Notes: generated by a model from the letters alone, not told the origin. Numbered from the stretch's first letter, positions 22,716 to 34,685 are shown. The stretch is 64,000 nt of DNA from Phocoena phocoena (GCF_963924675.1 NC_089222.1:134566281-134630280); one strand, 5' to 3'. Made by a program: numbers and translations.

Positions 22716-23397
22716 GCAGACACCACCCTATCCAGGTGATCTAAGCTGACATCACTAGTCATGGGTGAAACTGACATCGTGTATCCCCTGACGTGTTGCA
22801 CTGAGAAGGACACACATCCCTTATGTGCTCCTGCCAGAAATGCAGAACCCAACCCTACTCAGCTCAAACCCAAATTGTGGAATATTCTACAAAGCAACTG
22901 ACCGGCACTCTTCAAGAATATCGATGTCATGAAAGCCATAGGAAGACTGAGGAACTTTTCCAGATTAACAGACACAATACATGATCAGGATTGAAGTCTG
23001 GATTGGGGGAAATTTGCCACTAAGAACATTTTTAGGATGATTAGTAAAAATTGAATATAGACTATATATTAGATCATAGAATTATGTCAATATTAAAATT
23101 TTAGAATTTCATAGTTACTGTATTCACGTCAGATAATCTCCATGTTCTTGGGAATACACACTGAAGTGTCTGGGGGTAAAAGTGTTGACGTGGGCACTAT
23201 CTCAAATCGTTTAGGAATAAAAGTGGGGAAGGGAATCTCAGGTGACAGGTGAGCGAGGGGAGAGAAGAAAGAAAGAATGATAAAGGAAATGTGACAAAAT
23301 GTTAAGAATTTGTCAATCTATGGGAGTTTGTGTACTATTCTTTTAATTTTTCTGTAAATTCAGAATTATTTTCAAAGCAAACAATATAAAAAAAAAA
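22716..23397 (+). mobile_element. L1M 3' UTR remnant
   Basis: 'caggattgaagtctggattg', 'aggaaatgtgacaaaatgtt', 'gtgtactattcttttaattt', 'ttctgtaaattcagaattat' and a final A run follow an L1M 3' UTR in order. Strongly diverged. Confidence 0.7.
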
Positions 23398-25601
23398 GAA
23401 CAGGCTGAAATATGCAAGCAGCCTACAGCCTATACACCATAAGACATTTCCCATCCCCTACAGCCTCCTCCCTCCCAATGCTGCTACTACTCTGGACAAA
23501 ATGGAAACTGAATACTGAGAAGGAGGTAGAGGTGGAGAGGAATAAAAGCACAAGGTGGAGAAAGAAAAAAGAAAACAGCCAAGTCCATCTGGCTACTGCG
23601 GCTTCCAGCCTGAAGCAGGGCCGAGCCGGGAGTGAGAACAAGGGTTAACACTACAGCTGGAATCGTGATCAGTATGTGACACGGACATTCTAATGTCTGA
23701 AGCGAGACAGTGTTTGTCGCTTAAGGTAACTGGCAAACTCCTGGGGCCTGCAGGGATTTTTATCCAAGGGTAGAGGAAGATTATTACCACCGGATATTCA
23801 TTCAAGGGAGTCGGGAGAGGCCAGAAATAAAGTTTCTTCATGTCCCGTAAGTTAAATTCTTTCCCACTGCTGGCCCAGGAGAAGGAGTTTGTTTTAGAGG
23901 GTGGGCGCTGTCTCTTTATACTCACCACAAAATGACTTCTAGAAGCCCACATTTAAGAGAGTTCTCTTACCCATTGTAAACTGCTTTGGTAATATGCTAG
24001 AAAAACCCTTTAACTCCTCAGTTACCAGAGACATCTGACAGGGGTTCCTAAGAATGGGGCACTTGAGCCACAGCTGGTGGGGACAGAGGAAGGAGGGGAC
24101 GAAGTGGAGGACCGAGGAGGGGACAGGTGATGGACAAGCTCCACCCCGTCATCGTCCAGGCTGGGCCTGAGCTGGACCCTGGATGCGACACAGTGGGCCT
24201 GAGTGGCTGGGCCCCCAAAGCGTCCTCACCCCGACACGGATGGCTGATTTATATAGTATTATTCCCTTGGTGGTTTGACGCTCTTTGGAAAGCAAGTATT
24301 TCCCCCCAATCTCTCATCTTGTTATTGGATTTCACCTTTGTGGTTATATCCTAACACCCAGTACAGCCTGAGGGTCATTCTCAGAGACAGAGGCAGATGG
24401 AAGGAGGGGGCAGGAGATCTGGGATGGGCCGCTGCCCTGCCTCTGCTTGGCCAAAGGACCTTGGATTTATTACTTCACCATGATGGGCCTCAGTTTTTCT
24501 CATCTGCGAAAGCAATGCTGTCTCAATGGCATCTACAGTCCTTCCCAGTTCCGCGAGTCTGATAATCTCTGGAGAAATCCTCAGAGACTTAAAGAAGCCC
24601 AAGTGGCCTTACATTATTCAGGGCACAGCAAGAAACAGTGTGTTACACACACATTGTGGTATCTGAGGAAAGTTTCATAAAGGGACCATTTACAAAGGTG
24701 TGGGCTGGGAGAAGGGCAACCGCAAGGAATAGTGTGGCATTTCGGGGCTAATAAATCATGGGTGATGCTGTTACCACCCTCGGGCCTGAGAGACCGGGAG
24801 CTTGAGACAGAGAAGGCTGGGGGTGGTGAGGACACCTGACCCTGGCCACCTTTGGAGGGACTCGGCCGGCCTGCAGCGACCCCTAGAGGGGGATCAAGAG
24901 AACACAGGGCCTGGCCTCACGTCTCAAGCACCCTCTTGACTGAGGATCACGGGAAGTTGGGGAGCCCAGAAGCCTTTCCGTACCATCCTCCCACCTCAGT
25001 CTCCTGGGCACATAACAGCGGAGAGGGGTGGGGAGAAGACCTGGGGGTGCCAACGGAAGATATTCGGCACAGGTCACCTCTCTACACCCCACTTTTTCCT
25101 CTTGTCTTTTGTCCAGTTGAAAAATGGGCATCCCCAGCACGGGGTGGAGGGTGCAGGGCACATAAAGTCCCGTCAGTGACTGTATCATTGTGGGGTGACA
25201 CCAGTTCAGTCAAACTCCTACCTGAAACTGAAAAAATTAGCTGCTTCCTTCCATCGTCCTCCTGTGTCCCGCCCTTATCTCATGCCAGCTGCGGTTAGGC
25301 TGAGCTTTTTACCTAGAGGGATCACTTGAGCCTTCATTCCGGAAGGATCTAGACCTTGACGATCGTTTTTCCACTGTCCCGGAGTATTGGCCACAGAAGT
25401 ACTCAGAAGTACCCCAGTGAATCTCCTGGGTCCACACATAAGAACTCCATTCCCCTGTTATGTCATTTGCCCCTTGGTTTTTGGGATCAAACGCCCTGGT
25501 CGACACAGTGATCCCTCCTCTGCCTGTTGGTTAGGCAACATGAAGTTTCCCCCAAAACAGTCATGACTCATCTCCTTGGGCAAGTCGTCTTCCCCCGGAC
25601 A
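23398..25601. other. Non-genic interval, repeat-poor, GC-richer
   Basis: About 2.2 kb without a clear interspersed repeat. GC rises at 24050-25250. Frames such as 24852-25298 (148 codons) use proline/serine-rich, low-information sequence without a known domain or a convincing splice-site pair, and opposite-strand frames overlap. No gene is called. Confidence 0.5.
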
Positions 25602-25985
25602 CTATATCAGTCAGGGTTCCACCCGAAAAAATGAACTATTTCTTTGCAAAGAATTGGCTTACCTGATTGTGGAGATCGGTTAGGCAAGTCTGAAATCCAC
25701 AGGGCGGGCCGTCAGGAAGGACAGGCTGGAACTCTCGGCAGGAGCTGAAGCTGCAGTTCACAGAGGATGTTTCTTCTTCTGCAGGGGAACCTCAGTTCTG
25801 CTCTCAAGGCCTTTCAACTGATTAGACCAGGCCCACCCAGGTTGTCAAGGATAGTCTCTCCTTTACTCAAAGTGGACTGAGTGTAGGTGTTAATTGCATC
25901 TACAGACTACCTTCCAGCAACACTTAGACTTATGTTTGGTTGAATAACTAGGGGCCAAGCCTAGCCAAGTTGACCCCTCAAACTG
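25602..25985 (-). mobile_element. MaLR/ERVL-type LTR, antisense
   Basis: 'tatcagtcagggttcc', 'gaattggcttacctgattgt', 'ctttcaactgattagaccag', 'gcccacccaggttgtc', 'gccaagttgacc'. Same LTR type as at 27931 and 32200. The far end has diverged. Confidence 0.75.
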
Positions 25986-26766
25986 ACCCCTACTGGCACT
26001 AACGACAGCTCCAAACCCTCCAAGTCCACAGCACCAGGGATGGGAAACAAGCATCACTTCAGAGGGTGACACAGTGCAGTAGCGAGAGGGGCAGTCTCCT
26101 CTGCACCCCCTTGCTTCCCAGGCCCCTGCATACTGGCCAAGGGGAAGATGGGCTGTACATTAGCTCTCTTTAAAGGCATGCGGGAGAGGTGTGACGGCAT
26201 TCTGAGCCCTAGCTTATCATTTCTCCATTAGTACTGCACTTGAGCCTTCGGCCGGCTCTTACCCTCTTCCATTAAGCCAGCAGCTTGTGAGTAATGTGCT
26301 ATTTGGGCATTAGCTCATCGCCACTCTTCCTTTACCCTAAAGTGGAGGTGAACAAAAGGGGGACATTTTGGTTAAGGGATGTGCTGGTCCCTTACAGGGT
26401 AGACCTGCTTTTTATCATAGATTACCAATAATCATGGTTTCTACAGTACATCAAATGATACATAGCAACAAAAAAAATGTCTCCCTAGCTCTTAGGTATT
26501 TCTATTTGAAAAATAAAGCTTCAAATCATCTTCTTGATTTCTATGAAGTGTTCAGTGAAACTGCAGAAAAAATAAAATGAAAGATTATTGATACCTTGTC
26601 CAAATAAAACCTAGACTTTTGTTAATCTACTCACACATTTGCCTCATGGTGCAAATGTAAATTCTGGCAAACTCCTTTCAGACTGGAAACTTCTTACCAA
26701 AGAAAATGAAAAGATCTTACCTGCTAATGGTCCTGCATTCGGGGAGTATAACTTGCTTATTTGGGA
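25986..26766. other. Non-genic interval
   Basis: No gene recognised. 26360-26580 is AT-rich with a 70-codon frame lacking any motif. Confidence 0.45.
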
Positions 26767-26768
26767 TA

Positions 26769-27258
26769 CAGTAAGTTCCCTACATACAAATGAGTTCCAT
26801 TCCGAACGCCCGTTTGTTAAGTCCGCTTCGTTTGTAAGTCCAACAAAGTTAGCCTAGGTACCCAACTAACGCAATCAGCTATATAGTACTGTACTGGAAT
26901 AGGTTTATAATACTTTTCACACAAATAATACATTAAAAGCAAACAAACACAAAAATAAAGGAGAACATTCTTCATCTTAAAGTACAGTACCTTGAAAAGT
27001 ACGCTAGTACCAGCTACATCACCACTACTTTTATGCATGCTTCCGACATCCTGGGCTTGAAATAAAGATACTGTACTACTGCACTCTACACAGTCCTGTA
27101 CAGTAAAGTACACAAAAGCACAACCACTTGTAGAGGATTCATACACATGACAGTGTATGCCAGACACATGAACAAATTTAACGTGATTGGACACGCAAAC
27201 GCATGTTCACATCTTTGAAAGTCCACAACTTGAAGGTTCGTATGTAGGGAACTTACTG
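26769..27258 (-). mobile_element. Tigger-type DNA transposon (MITE) with both ends
   Basis: A 490-bp element with 22-bp terminal inverted repeats: left 'cagtaagttccctacataca', right 'tatgtagggaacttactg', one mismatch. TA dinucleotides flank both sides (26767-26768 and 27259-27260), as expected for Tc1/mariner-Tigger insertion. On the minus strand near 27035 a stub with 'KSSGDVAGTS' matches the N-terminal start of a Tigger transposase. The rest of the transposase is absent, so the element is non-autonomous. Confidence 0.88.
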
Positions 27259-27260
27259 TA

Positions 27261-27930
27261 TTGGTGCTTTCATAATGAAAGTTTTTGGTCACCTTGTAGC
27301 TTTCCTAAAACATGCAGAAGCATTTAGTGAGACTTTTGACTTTATAGAAATGGAAGGATATAGCCTCCCTTGCAGTGTGCCTAGGAGATGGCTCTCGTTA
27401 TCTCCTGCCATAGAAGGGATGTTGACTAGTTACAAAGTCATATTTTCAAAGTTTGGGAAAAGAGGAGTGCCCTTCTCTAATTTGGAAAGAACATTGAGGA
27501 TAAGAATGGAGAAAAGGATTACAGCAAAGCAGAATTAATCTGCTCTTTCTCCAACTGTTTGATGATCTTTGAAGAGGCCATCAGGAGCCTAGCAAAGGAT
27601 GAATCGACTGAACCTGGGTTGTTTTATGTTATGTGGAGGTTATGACAAAAACTCATTTACAAAAAAGACTTTTTAAAAAATAAGACTGTTTAAAAACTAA
27701 AACCAAACCAACCAAAAAACAAACCAAATCACCAGAAAAGGGCAACAGGATTTTTCTCAATTTCTTTACTAATTTTGGACATGAATACCCATACAGTGAA
27801 TTTCTAGATGCAAAGGGCCTGACTGAGAAACAGCTGGTCAACCTAGACAAGCCCATAGATACAGAGTGGATGGGCGTTTTTGGAGAGCTGGAAATGAACT
27901 CTTGCAAGTCTAAAAATGCTCTGTTTATCA
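27261..27930. other. Non-genic interval
   Basis: No gene or named repeat. An A-rich (aaccaaacc) stretch lies at 27690-27730. Confidence 0.45.
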
Positions 27931-28394
27931 TGTATTAGTCAGGGTTCTCCAGAGAAATAGAGACAGAGAGACAAAGAGACAGAGACAGAGAGATTTTAAG
28001 GAACTGGCTCATTTGACTGTGGAGGCTGGTGAACCCGGAATCTCTAGGGTGGGTGGGCAAGCTGGAGACGCAGGTAACAGCTGATGTTTCAGTCTTGAGT
28101 CCAAAATTCATGAGACAGGCCAGCAGGCTGAAAACATAGGCAGGATTTCTATGCTGCAGTCTTAAGGCAGAATTCCTTCTTTCTCAGGAAACCTCAGTCT
28201 TCACTCTTAAGGTCTTCAACTGATTGGATGAGGCCCACCCACATTATGGAAAGTGATCCACTTCACTCAGTGGCAACTGATTGAAATGTTAATCTCATCT
28301 AAAACATACCTTCACAGCAACGTCTAAACTGTTGTTTGACCAGACACCTGGGCTCCATGGCCCAGCCAAGGTGACACATAAAATTAACCTTCAG
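27931..28394 (-). mobile_element. MaLR/ERVL-type LTR, antisense
   Basis: Best preserved of its type here: 'tgtattagtcagggttctcc', an (agagac)n expansion at 27958-27992, 'ggaactggctcatttgactg', 'caactgattggatgaggccc', 'cttcacagcaacgtctaaac', 'ggtgacacataaaattaacc'. It appears to be a solo LTR. Confidence 0.85.
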
Positions 28395-28889
28395 AGCCAA
28401 TAAAAAGTATCCCTTGTTCAAACACTTTTGTTGAGAGGCTATTCAGCTCAATGTCATCACCTTGGACTGGTATCAGGCATCAGCGTAATGTGGGCTTCAT
28501 AAGAGGAGAGCTATAAGTCAAAGTGAATTTTACTTTGGGCTATGTTCAGTTTTATCACTACATGGATGAAAAAGGCAGTTCAGAGAAGTATTACTAGAGG
28601 AGGAAACAGAAAGAATAAAAATATCTTATTATAACACTGCATAGGAAGAAACATATTATTGCTATTTTTTAAATTAAATATAGGCGATATCTACTTAATT
28701 AGGCTTGTTGTGTTTGTTTTCCTTTCCTTTAAAAGTTTTACATTTATATACCTTAATATAGCCTACAAGATTTAAATATCCAATAAAGAGCTGAAATATA
28801 TTGCTCTATCAGAGGACCGAAAGAAACATTACAAAATAGTTTTATTTTCTCACATATATTATTTGTTTAATTAGTGCACCTACTAATTA
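28395..28889. other. Non-genic interval, AT-rich
   Basis: No gene or repeat recognised. Confidence 0.45.
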
Positions 28890-29377
28890 CAGTCAGCCCT
28901 CCACATCTATGGGTTCTGCAGCTGTGGGTTCAACCAACAGTGCAGACTGAAAATATTCTTTTAAAAATTCCAGAAAGTTTCAAAAAGCAAAACCTGAACT
29001 TGCTGCACTCAGGCAACTATTCACATAGCATTTACATTACGTTTACAACTGTTTACATAGCATTTACATTGTATTAGGTATAATAAGTAATCTAGAGATG
29101 ACTTAAAGTAGACAGGAGGAGGGAATTCCCTAGCGATCCAGTGGTTAGGACTCGGTGCTTTCACTGCCGTGGCCTGGGTTCGATCCCTGGCTGAGGAACT
29201 AAGATCCCATGGGGCTCGGCCAAAGAAAATAAATAAATTATTAAATTAAAATAAAGTACACAAGAGGATATATGTAGGTTATATGCAAATACGACACCAT
29301 TTTATATAAGGGGCTTGAGCATCAGAGCATTTTGGTAAGGGGGCGGGGGTCCCCCCGTGTATATCAAGGGACAACTG
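28890..29377 (+). mobile_element. Tigger-like DNA transposon split by a SINE
   Basis: Left end 'cagtcagccctccacatcta', inner 'catttacattgtattaggta' and 'taatctagagatgacttaaa', inner right 'atatgcaaatacgacaccat', right end 'tatcaagggacaactg'. The ends are imperfect inverted repeats. A CHR-2 SINE (29121-29252) interrupts it and the element reads through when the SINE and one duplication are removed. No transposase remains. Confidence 0.82.
29121..29252 (+). mobile_element. CHR-2-type SINE, short
   Basis: 'gggaattccctagcgatcca', 'gggttcgatccctggctgag', 'ggaactaagatcccat', then an aaataaat tail. A 16-bp duplication, aaagtagacaggagga (29105-29120) versus aaagtacacaagagga (29253-29268), flanks it with two mismatches. 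Confidence 0.92.
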
Positions 29378-30245
29378 TGCTACTAATTGCCATTGTTAAC
29401 TAGTCTTAGTGCTGTTTTGTTTAAATAATAGCATTTACATAACAGAGAAGTAAGTGATATAGAATAATATACCATTTGGGATAAATACCTATTTTTCATA
29501 TTTTCCTGTTAAAGGAATAAAACACATATATCTGAGTATTGATTATATATTATATTACTATAGGTAGTGGTGGTTGTTTTTTAGTCTTATATGGCCACGT
29601 CTCAGGTCGACTTTCAAAAACGTTGGTCACCCTGCCCATTGACCAAACACAGTCAGGACCCAGAGGGCAGGGGAGCCTGTGGATGTAACCCCACCAATCC
29701 AGGGCCCAGAGCAGAGTAGAGGTGATTGGGGGGTGGATTTGGAGGAGGAAACAGACGCCCTCCCAGTTTCCCAGCGTATATTGTTGGGGTACATGATGCT
29801 GGGGTACTCTCAAGTGCCCAAGACCTCCAACAGCATAGCTACGTTGACAGCCGTGTAACAACTAGGAAATGGACAATGCTGATTTCCATGAAGGAACCAG
29901 GGTTTTCTTAGGGCTGCTTCCTAATCTCTTTTCAAGAAATGATGGCACTGCTGGTGCCCCAGAGCATCAGCTGAGTGTGACTTTTCATTCACGTGCCTAT
30001 GGTCAGTCAGAAGCGTGCAGCAATCCCGTGGTTCAATTTTCTCATCCATAAAATGGGAAAAACAAAGAACAGATTTGTCTTGGGACAATGGTTAATAGAT
30101 AGGGAAGCACCTTGACAAATTTAGTGATTCAATCATTTCTTGGCATTTAGCTCTTCTGCCTTTCAGGCCACTGGAGCTTTTCAAAAAATAATAATTCACT
30201 GAAGTTGGATATCTGATTCAGACTAAGGAGTAATAACCACCATAA
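29378..30245. other. Non-genic interval
   Basis: No exon recognised; frames of 60-103 codons overlap on both strands at 29550-30051. Confidence 0.45.
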
Positions 30246-30249
30246 TAAT

Positions 30250-30454
30250 AGCAGACATTTACGGAGGGCTGACTATGTGCCAGAATCTGTGGGAAGTGCT
30301 TTTACACAGATTATCTTATTTAATCCTCATAATATCCTTAGGAAGTTGGATTACTGATGTATTTCACAGAAGAGGCTTAAAGCATTAAAAAACTTGGCCC
30401 AAGTTTCCAAAACTAGTAAGTAGTAGATCTAGGGTTTGAACCCAGGCAGTCTGA
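30250..30454 (-). mobile_element. MIR SINE, antisense
   Basis: 'ctgactatgtgccagaatct', 'cacagattatcttatttaat', 'cctcataatatccttaggaa', 'gtttgaacccaggcagtctg': reversed MIR, nearly complete. Confidence 0.88.
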
Positions 30455-30469
30455 CTCAGTCCCTACTTA

Positions 30470-30678
30470 TTTATTTATTTATTTTTTTGGTACGCGAGCC
30501 TCTCACTGCTGTGGCCTCGTCCGTTGCGGAACACAGGCTCTGGATGCGCAGGCTCAGCAGCCATGGCTCACGGGCCTAACCGCTCCACAGCATGTGGGAT
30601 CTTCCCGGACCGGGGCACGAACCCCTGTCCCCTGCATCGGCAGGCGGACTCTCAACCACTGCGCCACCAGGGAAGCCC
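30470..30678 (-). mobile_element. CHR-1-type cetacean SINE, antisense
   Basis: 'ggtacgcgagcctctcactg' through 'caccagggaagccc', after an (ATTT)n-like tail. Target-site duplication ctcagtccctactt (30455-30468) and ctcagcccctactt (30679-30692), one mismatch. It inserted at the end of a MIR. Confidence 0.94.
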
Positions 30679-30889
30679 CTCAGCCCCTACTTTTGACTAC
30701 TAATACAGTGCTTTGTAAAGCCAAGATAACAACCAGGAACTATTCCCTGTAGAGAGATTTTTGATAAAATATTGCAGAATGGTGATGAGATGTGTGTACT
30801 GCGGAGAGTATTAAACTCCATCAGGATTCAGGCTTTGAGCCTTCCATCGGCACCAACACAGAGTAATGATAGATTTTAAAAATTGCCAT

Positions 30890-32110
30890 GCTTAAAAAAA
30901 GATAACATCTTCATCAGCCAGCAAACCTAAAGTGAAAGCAGGACTGAAGCTACCAGCCTCCTGGACTGTGGGCCTGGAAGCAGTTAAAGGAAGCAGGGAG
31001 CTTGTTTCCTACACAGTGGTTGAGACTACAAATGGCTCATACAAGGCAGGGAACAGAGCCAAGGATGGGGTGCAGGTCCCTCCTTATAAAGAGGATAAAA
31101 ATGCTTCTATCAACCACTGCCTAGACTCAAGATACATACCTATTAAGATGAGGAAAAGCAAATAACAGACTTGAAGCCAAGAAAGATCTGGTCAACTTAT
31201 CAAATGGCTCAGGGGCTGGGACTGCAATATTCCCAGTTACCTCCTTAGGATGAACACTCTGAAAACCCACTCTAAGATGTGGTTCTGAACTGGAGACTCT
31301 AAGGGGGCTGATAGAGACAACAAAACCCCCAGAAAGGGAGTGGTGAGTACAGAGCCACGCAACAACAACAAAATGAAACAAGACAAAAATAAACTAACTC
31401 TTTTTTTTTTTTTGGAATACTTAAACCTGAAAATGTTTTTTTTTTTTTTTAAATTTATTTATTTATTTGGTTACGCCAGGTCTTAGCTGTGGTACGTGAG
31501 CTCCTTAGTTGCGGCACGTGGACTCCTTAGTTGTGGCATGTGAACACTTAGTTGCAGCATGCATGTGGGATCTAGTTCCCTGACCCTGACCAGGGATTGA
31601 ACCTGGGCCCCCTGCCTTGGCAGCGTGGAGTCTTAACCACTGTGCCACCAAGGAAATCCCAAAATAAACTAACTCTTGATGAACTCACACCAAATCAACA
31701 AAATCAGCAATCAGAAGATGAAATCACTTTAGAGAAAAATTTACTATGTTGAGTATCTTCTAAGAGTTAAAGGCAGGAGTAACAGAGATTAAAAAAAAAA
31801 AAAAAGAGTAAAAAAAACACAACTAAGGAGCTGAACCAGGTGGAGATGAAAAAAAGAAGAGATGGGTATGAAAAAGAACCACTTAGAAATCCTGGAGATA
31901 AAGCAGCTTATCACTAAAATTGACAAAGCTTGATAGAATTGATCAAAGTTTAAATTGGAAGGCTAAAGAGAGAATTGATGGACTGGAAGATCATTAGGGA
32001 GGAATTCATCTAGAATGTAGCACAGAGTGATAAGTTATCCAAATGACCAACAGCATAAGCAAGTATTTGACATCAATATTCTCAGATTGCATTTTTAAAA
32101 ATAGCTAGAT
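30890..32110 (+). mobile_element. L1M remnant, 5' part, split by a SINE
   Basis: Text such as 'gtggagatgaaaaaaagaag', 'agaaatcctggagataaagc' and 'caaatcaacaaaatcagcaa' matches the 5' UTR to ORF1-upstream zone of old L1M elements. A CHR-2-type SINE (31403-31660) interrupts it. Boundaries are uncertain. Confidence 0.55.
31403..31660 (-). mobile_element. CHR-2-type SINE, antisense
   Basis: Reversed SINE: two T tracts separated by about 27 bp, 'aatttatttatttatttggt', repeated 'cttagttg(c/t)ggca(c/t)gtg' modules, 'ccagggattgaacctgggcc', 'cttaaccactgtgccaccaa'. A perfect 17-bp target-site duplication, aaaataaactaactctt, lies at 31386-31402 and 31661-31677. The split tail means the A tail carried extra sequence at insertion or acquired it later. 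Confidence 0.94.
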
Positions 32111-32199
32111 ATTGGTTACAAGTCCTAAAACAAAGTGAAGCAGAAATGTTGAAAATATGAGACATAAAAATTTACCATGTGTAAAAGCTAAACGAACTG

Positions 32200-32707
32200 C
32201 TATATTAGTCAGGATTCTCTGGAGAAACAGAACCAGTAGGATGTAAATGTACAAAGAGATTTATTATAAGGAGTGAGCTCACATGATTATGGAGGCTGAC
32301 AAGTCTCAAGATCTGCAGAGTGGGTTGGCAAATTGGAGACAGAGGAGAGCCAGCAGTATCATTCCAATCTGAAGGTTTGTGCAATCTGAAAATGAGACCC
32401 AGGAAGAGCCTGTGTTTCAGTTTGAGTCCAAAGACAGGAAAAAGCCAAAGTCCCAGTTCCAAGGCCATCAGGCAGGAAGAATCCTCTCTTACTTGGAGGA
32501 GGCTCAGCTTTTTATTCTATTCATACCTTCAACTGACTGGGTGAGGCCCACCCACATTAGGGAGGGCAATCTGCTTTACTCAGTCTACAGAGTCAAATGT
32601 TAATCTCATCCAGAAACACCTGCACAGACATACCCAGAATAATGTTTGACCAAATATCTAGGCATTCTGTTGCCCAGTCATGTTGACCTATAAAATGAAC
32701 CATCACA
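32200..32707 (-). mobile_element. MaLR/ERVL-type LTR, antisense
   Basis: 'tatattagtcaggattctct', 'gatttattataaggagtgag', 'ttcaactgactgggtgaggc', 'tttgaccaaatatctaggca', 'ataaaatgaaccatcaca'. Complete solo LTR of the type seen at 27931. Confidence 0.85.
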
Positions 32708-32859
32708 TGTGCCCGTGGGAAACTTACCAGGCACAGCACCCTGGTCAGCCAGGGAAATAAAGGGAGGAATTGCCCCTTTATTTGGAAAGAGAGGTGAATG
32801 GATCATAAGGTTGGGGATCTCTGGGTGCAGATGTCTGGGATCCTGGGTGCTATCATAGA

Positions 32860-33060
32860 AAACACATGTACTTTGAAACTAGAGAGACCTGGGTGAGACT
32901 CTCTTCCCTCCCACTAGCTGTGTGACCTTGGACATGTTATTTAATTCCTCTGAGCCTCATTTTCCTCATCTCTTAAAAGAGAGCAATAATAGTACCTACC
33001 TCAAAGGGATATTGAGAAGATTTTACAAGATGATATGTAAAACCCTTAGCAAAATATTTC
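32860..33060 (+). mobile_element. MIR SINE
   Basis: 'cactagctgtgtgaccttgg', 'cctctgagcctcattttcct', 'aatagtacctacctcaaagg', 'aaaacccttagcaaaat': nearly complete MIR. Confidence 0.9.
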
Positions 33061-33164
33061 AATCTACAATAGCTCTGCAATGGTCAGCACTGGGGATGTG
33101 GACAGCAGACCCACCTCTGGTCACGGCCAGATCCATCCTTATCGTGACCAGGGAGGACTGTGCA

Positions 33165-33300
33165 AAGGAATGAGATCTGATGGACTTGCGTCTAAATCCC
33201 GCTCTGCCTGTTCTGTACTATCTGCAAGAGTTTGAGTTCTCCCTTTACGCTCTGAGTGTTTGCTTCTCATCTACAAACTGAGGGTGGCACACCTGTCTCT
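33165..33300 (+). mobile_element. MIR SINE fragment
   Basis: 'ggacttgcgtctaaatcccg', 'ctctgcctgttctgtactat', 'gcttctcatctacaaactga': diverged MIR 5' and core part. Confidence 0.65.
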
Positions 33301-33304
33301 AGAG

Positions 33305-33507
33305 CAGTGTTTCTGAACTGGGAACCACTTTTCCCCCAGGAGACATCTTTGACTCTCACAGTTGGGTGGGGGTTGCTATGGGAGTCTAGGGGGTGGAGCC
33401 TAGGGATGCCGCTCAACAGCTCAACAATCCTGCAATGCACAGGACAGGCCCCCCACCCATCTGATCTGGCCCCAGATGTCAACTGTGTTGGAGTTGAAAA
33501 ACCCTAG
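33305..33507 (+). mobile_element. MER5A-like hAT MITE
   Basis: 'gcagtgtttctgaactggga', 'ggagacatctttgactctca', 'ggggttgctatgggagtcta', 'caatcctgcaatgcacagga', 'gttgaaaaaccctag'. Both terminal regions are present and form the short hAT-type inverted repeats (cag...ctg-like). Confidence 0.85.
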
Positions 33508-34685
33508 GAGAGAAAACTTAAGTGAGATCATCTTTATAAAAGGCTTGACTTAAGAAAAACAAATAGAGGCTGTCATCATCATCATTACCACGATCATCGT
33601 CACATGAAGTGGGCAGATAGACAGTGGGTGGGTTTCTGCTCTTCTTGCCCTCCCTCCCCCAGCCCTCCCCTATGGCTGGGGGCACTAACGAGGAGAGGAA
33701 GTGTGACTGCTCAGCTGGCAGCATTCCCCCTGCTCAGCACCTACTTGTGACCTCCCATAGAGGAAGCCTGCCGGCTGCAGGTTCTACGTGCCAAGTTCTG
33801 GAATGCGGCTTCCGGGCAGCCGCATCTGCAACGCTTTCTGGCTCACTCTGCAGACCTCCAGCTTCCTGCAGCTCCTCAGCTGACTCAGGGGGAACCTCAG
33901 GCTAGGCAGGACCCTGAAGCTCACCCCAGCCCCTAGATGGGCCTCTTCTCCAAGGGCTCCCACACACCTCCCGGCTGCTTTGGGGGATTTAGTTCACTCT
34001 GCGCAACCCTTAGCTGCGATCCTTTCCTGAAATCTTAAAGAAGCCTTTTCTTTATGATCCTGTTTGTGCTTGTTTTATGTGCAGGCATCGAAGGAAGAGA
34101 CAGCTAGGGAGAAAAGCAGAGGGGACAGGAGAGCGATGTCCAGCCCGTCTGCAGGAGCGCCGTGCCCACGCTCCAGACTCAGTCCCCTGAAATTTCCCAG
34201 AACAGAAGTTCTTCTTCCCGCCTCTGCAAGGGAGGCCAGGGGGAAAGACCCAACCCCGCACTCCCAGATGAAAAACACAAACAAAAGCAGCGACCCCCTG
34301 CCAACGTGCATATGAGAGGTCTGGCCATCCCTCCGAGCCTTCTCCGGGGAGCCCAGCCTCCCCAGGTCTGTCCTCAGCTGGCTTCAAAAGGCGGGGACAA
34401 CAGACCACACTCAAATCCCTCCAGTGAAGCATTGCTGCTTCTCATCTGTTTAGCCACAGTCGAGAAAAGTCTAGTCGCAAAACCTTCCCCCAAGGCTGCA
34501 GAAGATTTCTCCTTTGAGGTAGTTCCCAACGATAACACTGTAATCGAAACAAAGCCTGCTCTCCTGGAGAACCACAACTGGGGTTACAAGGAGAGAGCAA
34601 GCCTTCCTGCCCAGAACATGCTTTCCTGGCCTGCGATGGGTCCAACTTTTTTTTCTTTTTCCACAAGAGAGCCATAAACACAGAG
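33508..34685. other. Non-genic interval, repeat-poor
   Basis: GC-rich unique sequence. The longest plus frame (34162-34677, 171 codons) lacks a known domain, is crossed by comparable frames on the other strand, and is best treated as chance. 'tgttttatgtgcag' at 34071-34084 looks like a splice acceptor in front of it, but no matching donor or homology is seen. Confidence 0.45.

Noticed and set aside
24852..25298. 148-codon plus-strand frame in GC-rich sequence
   Set aside because: Overlapped by a 101-codon antisense frame and without motifs; GC-rich DNA gives long chance frames.
33600..34330. CpG-island promoter
   Set aside because: GC-rich, but CpG dinucleotides are sparse, and no transcription start or exon is seen.
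34162..34677. 171-codon plus-strand frame with an acceptor-like 'tgttttatgtgcag' upstream
   Set aside because: No recognisable domain, comparable frames on the other strand, low-information P/S/K-rich composition and no clear donor; most likely chance.
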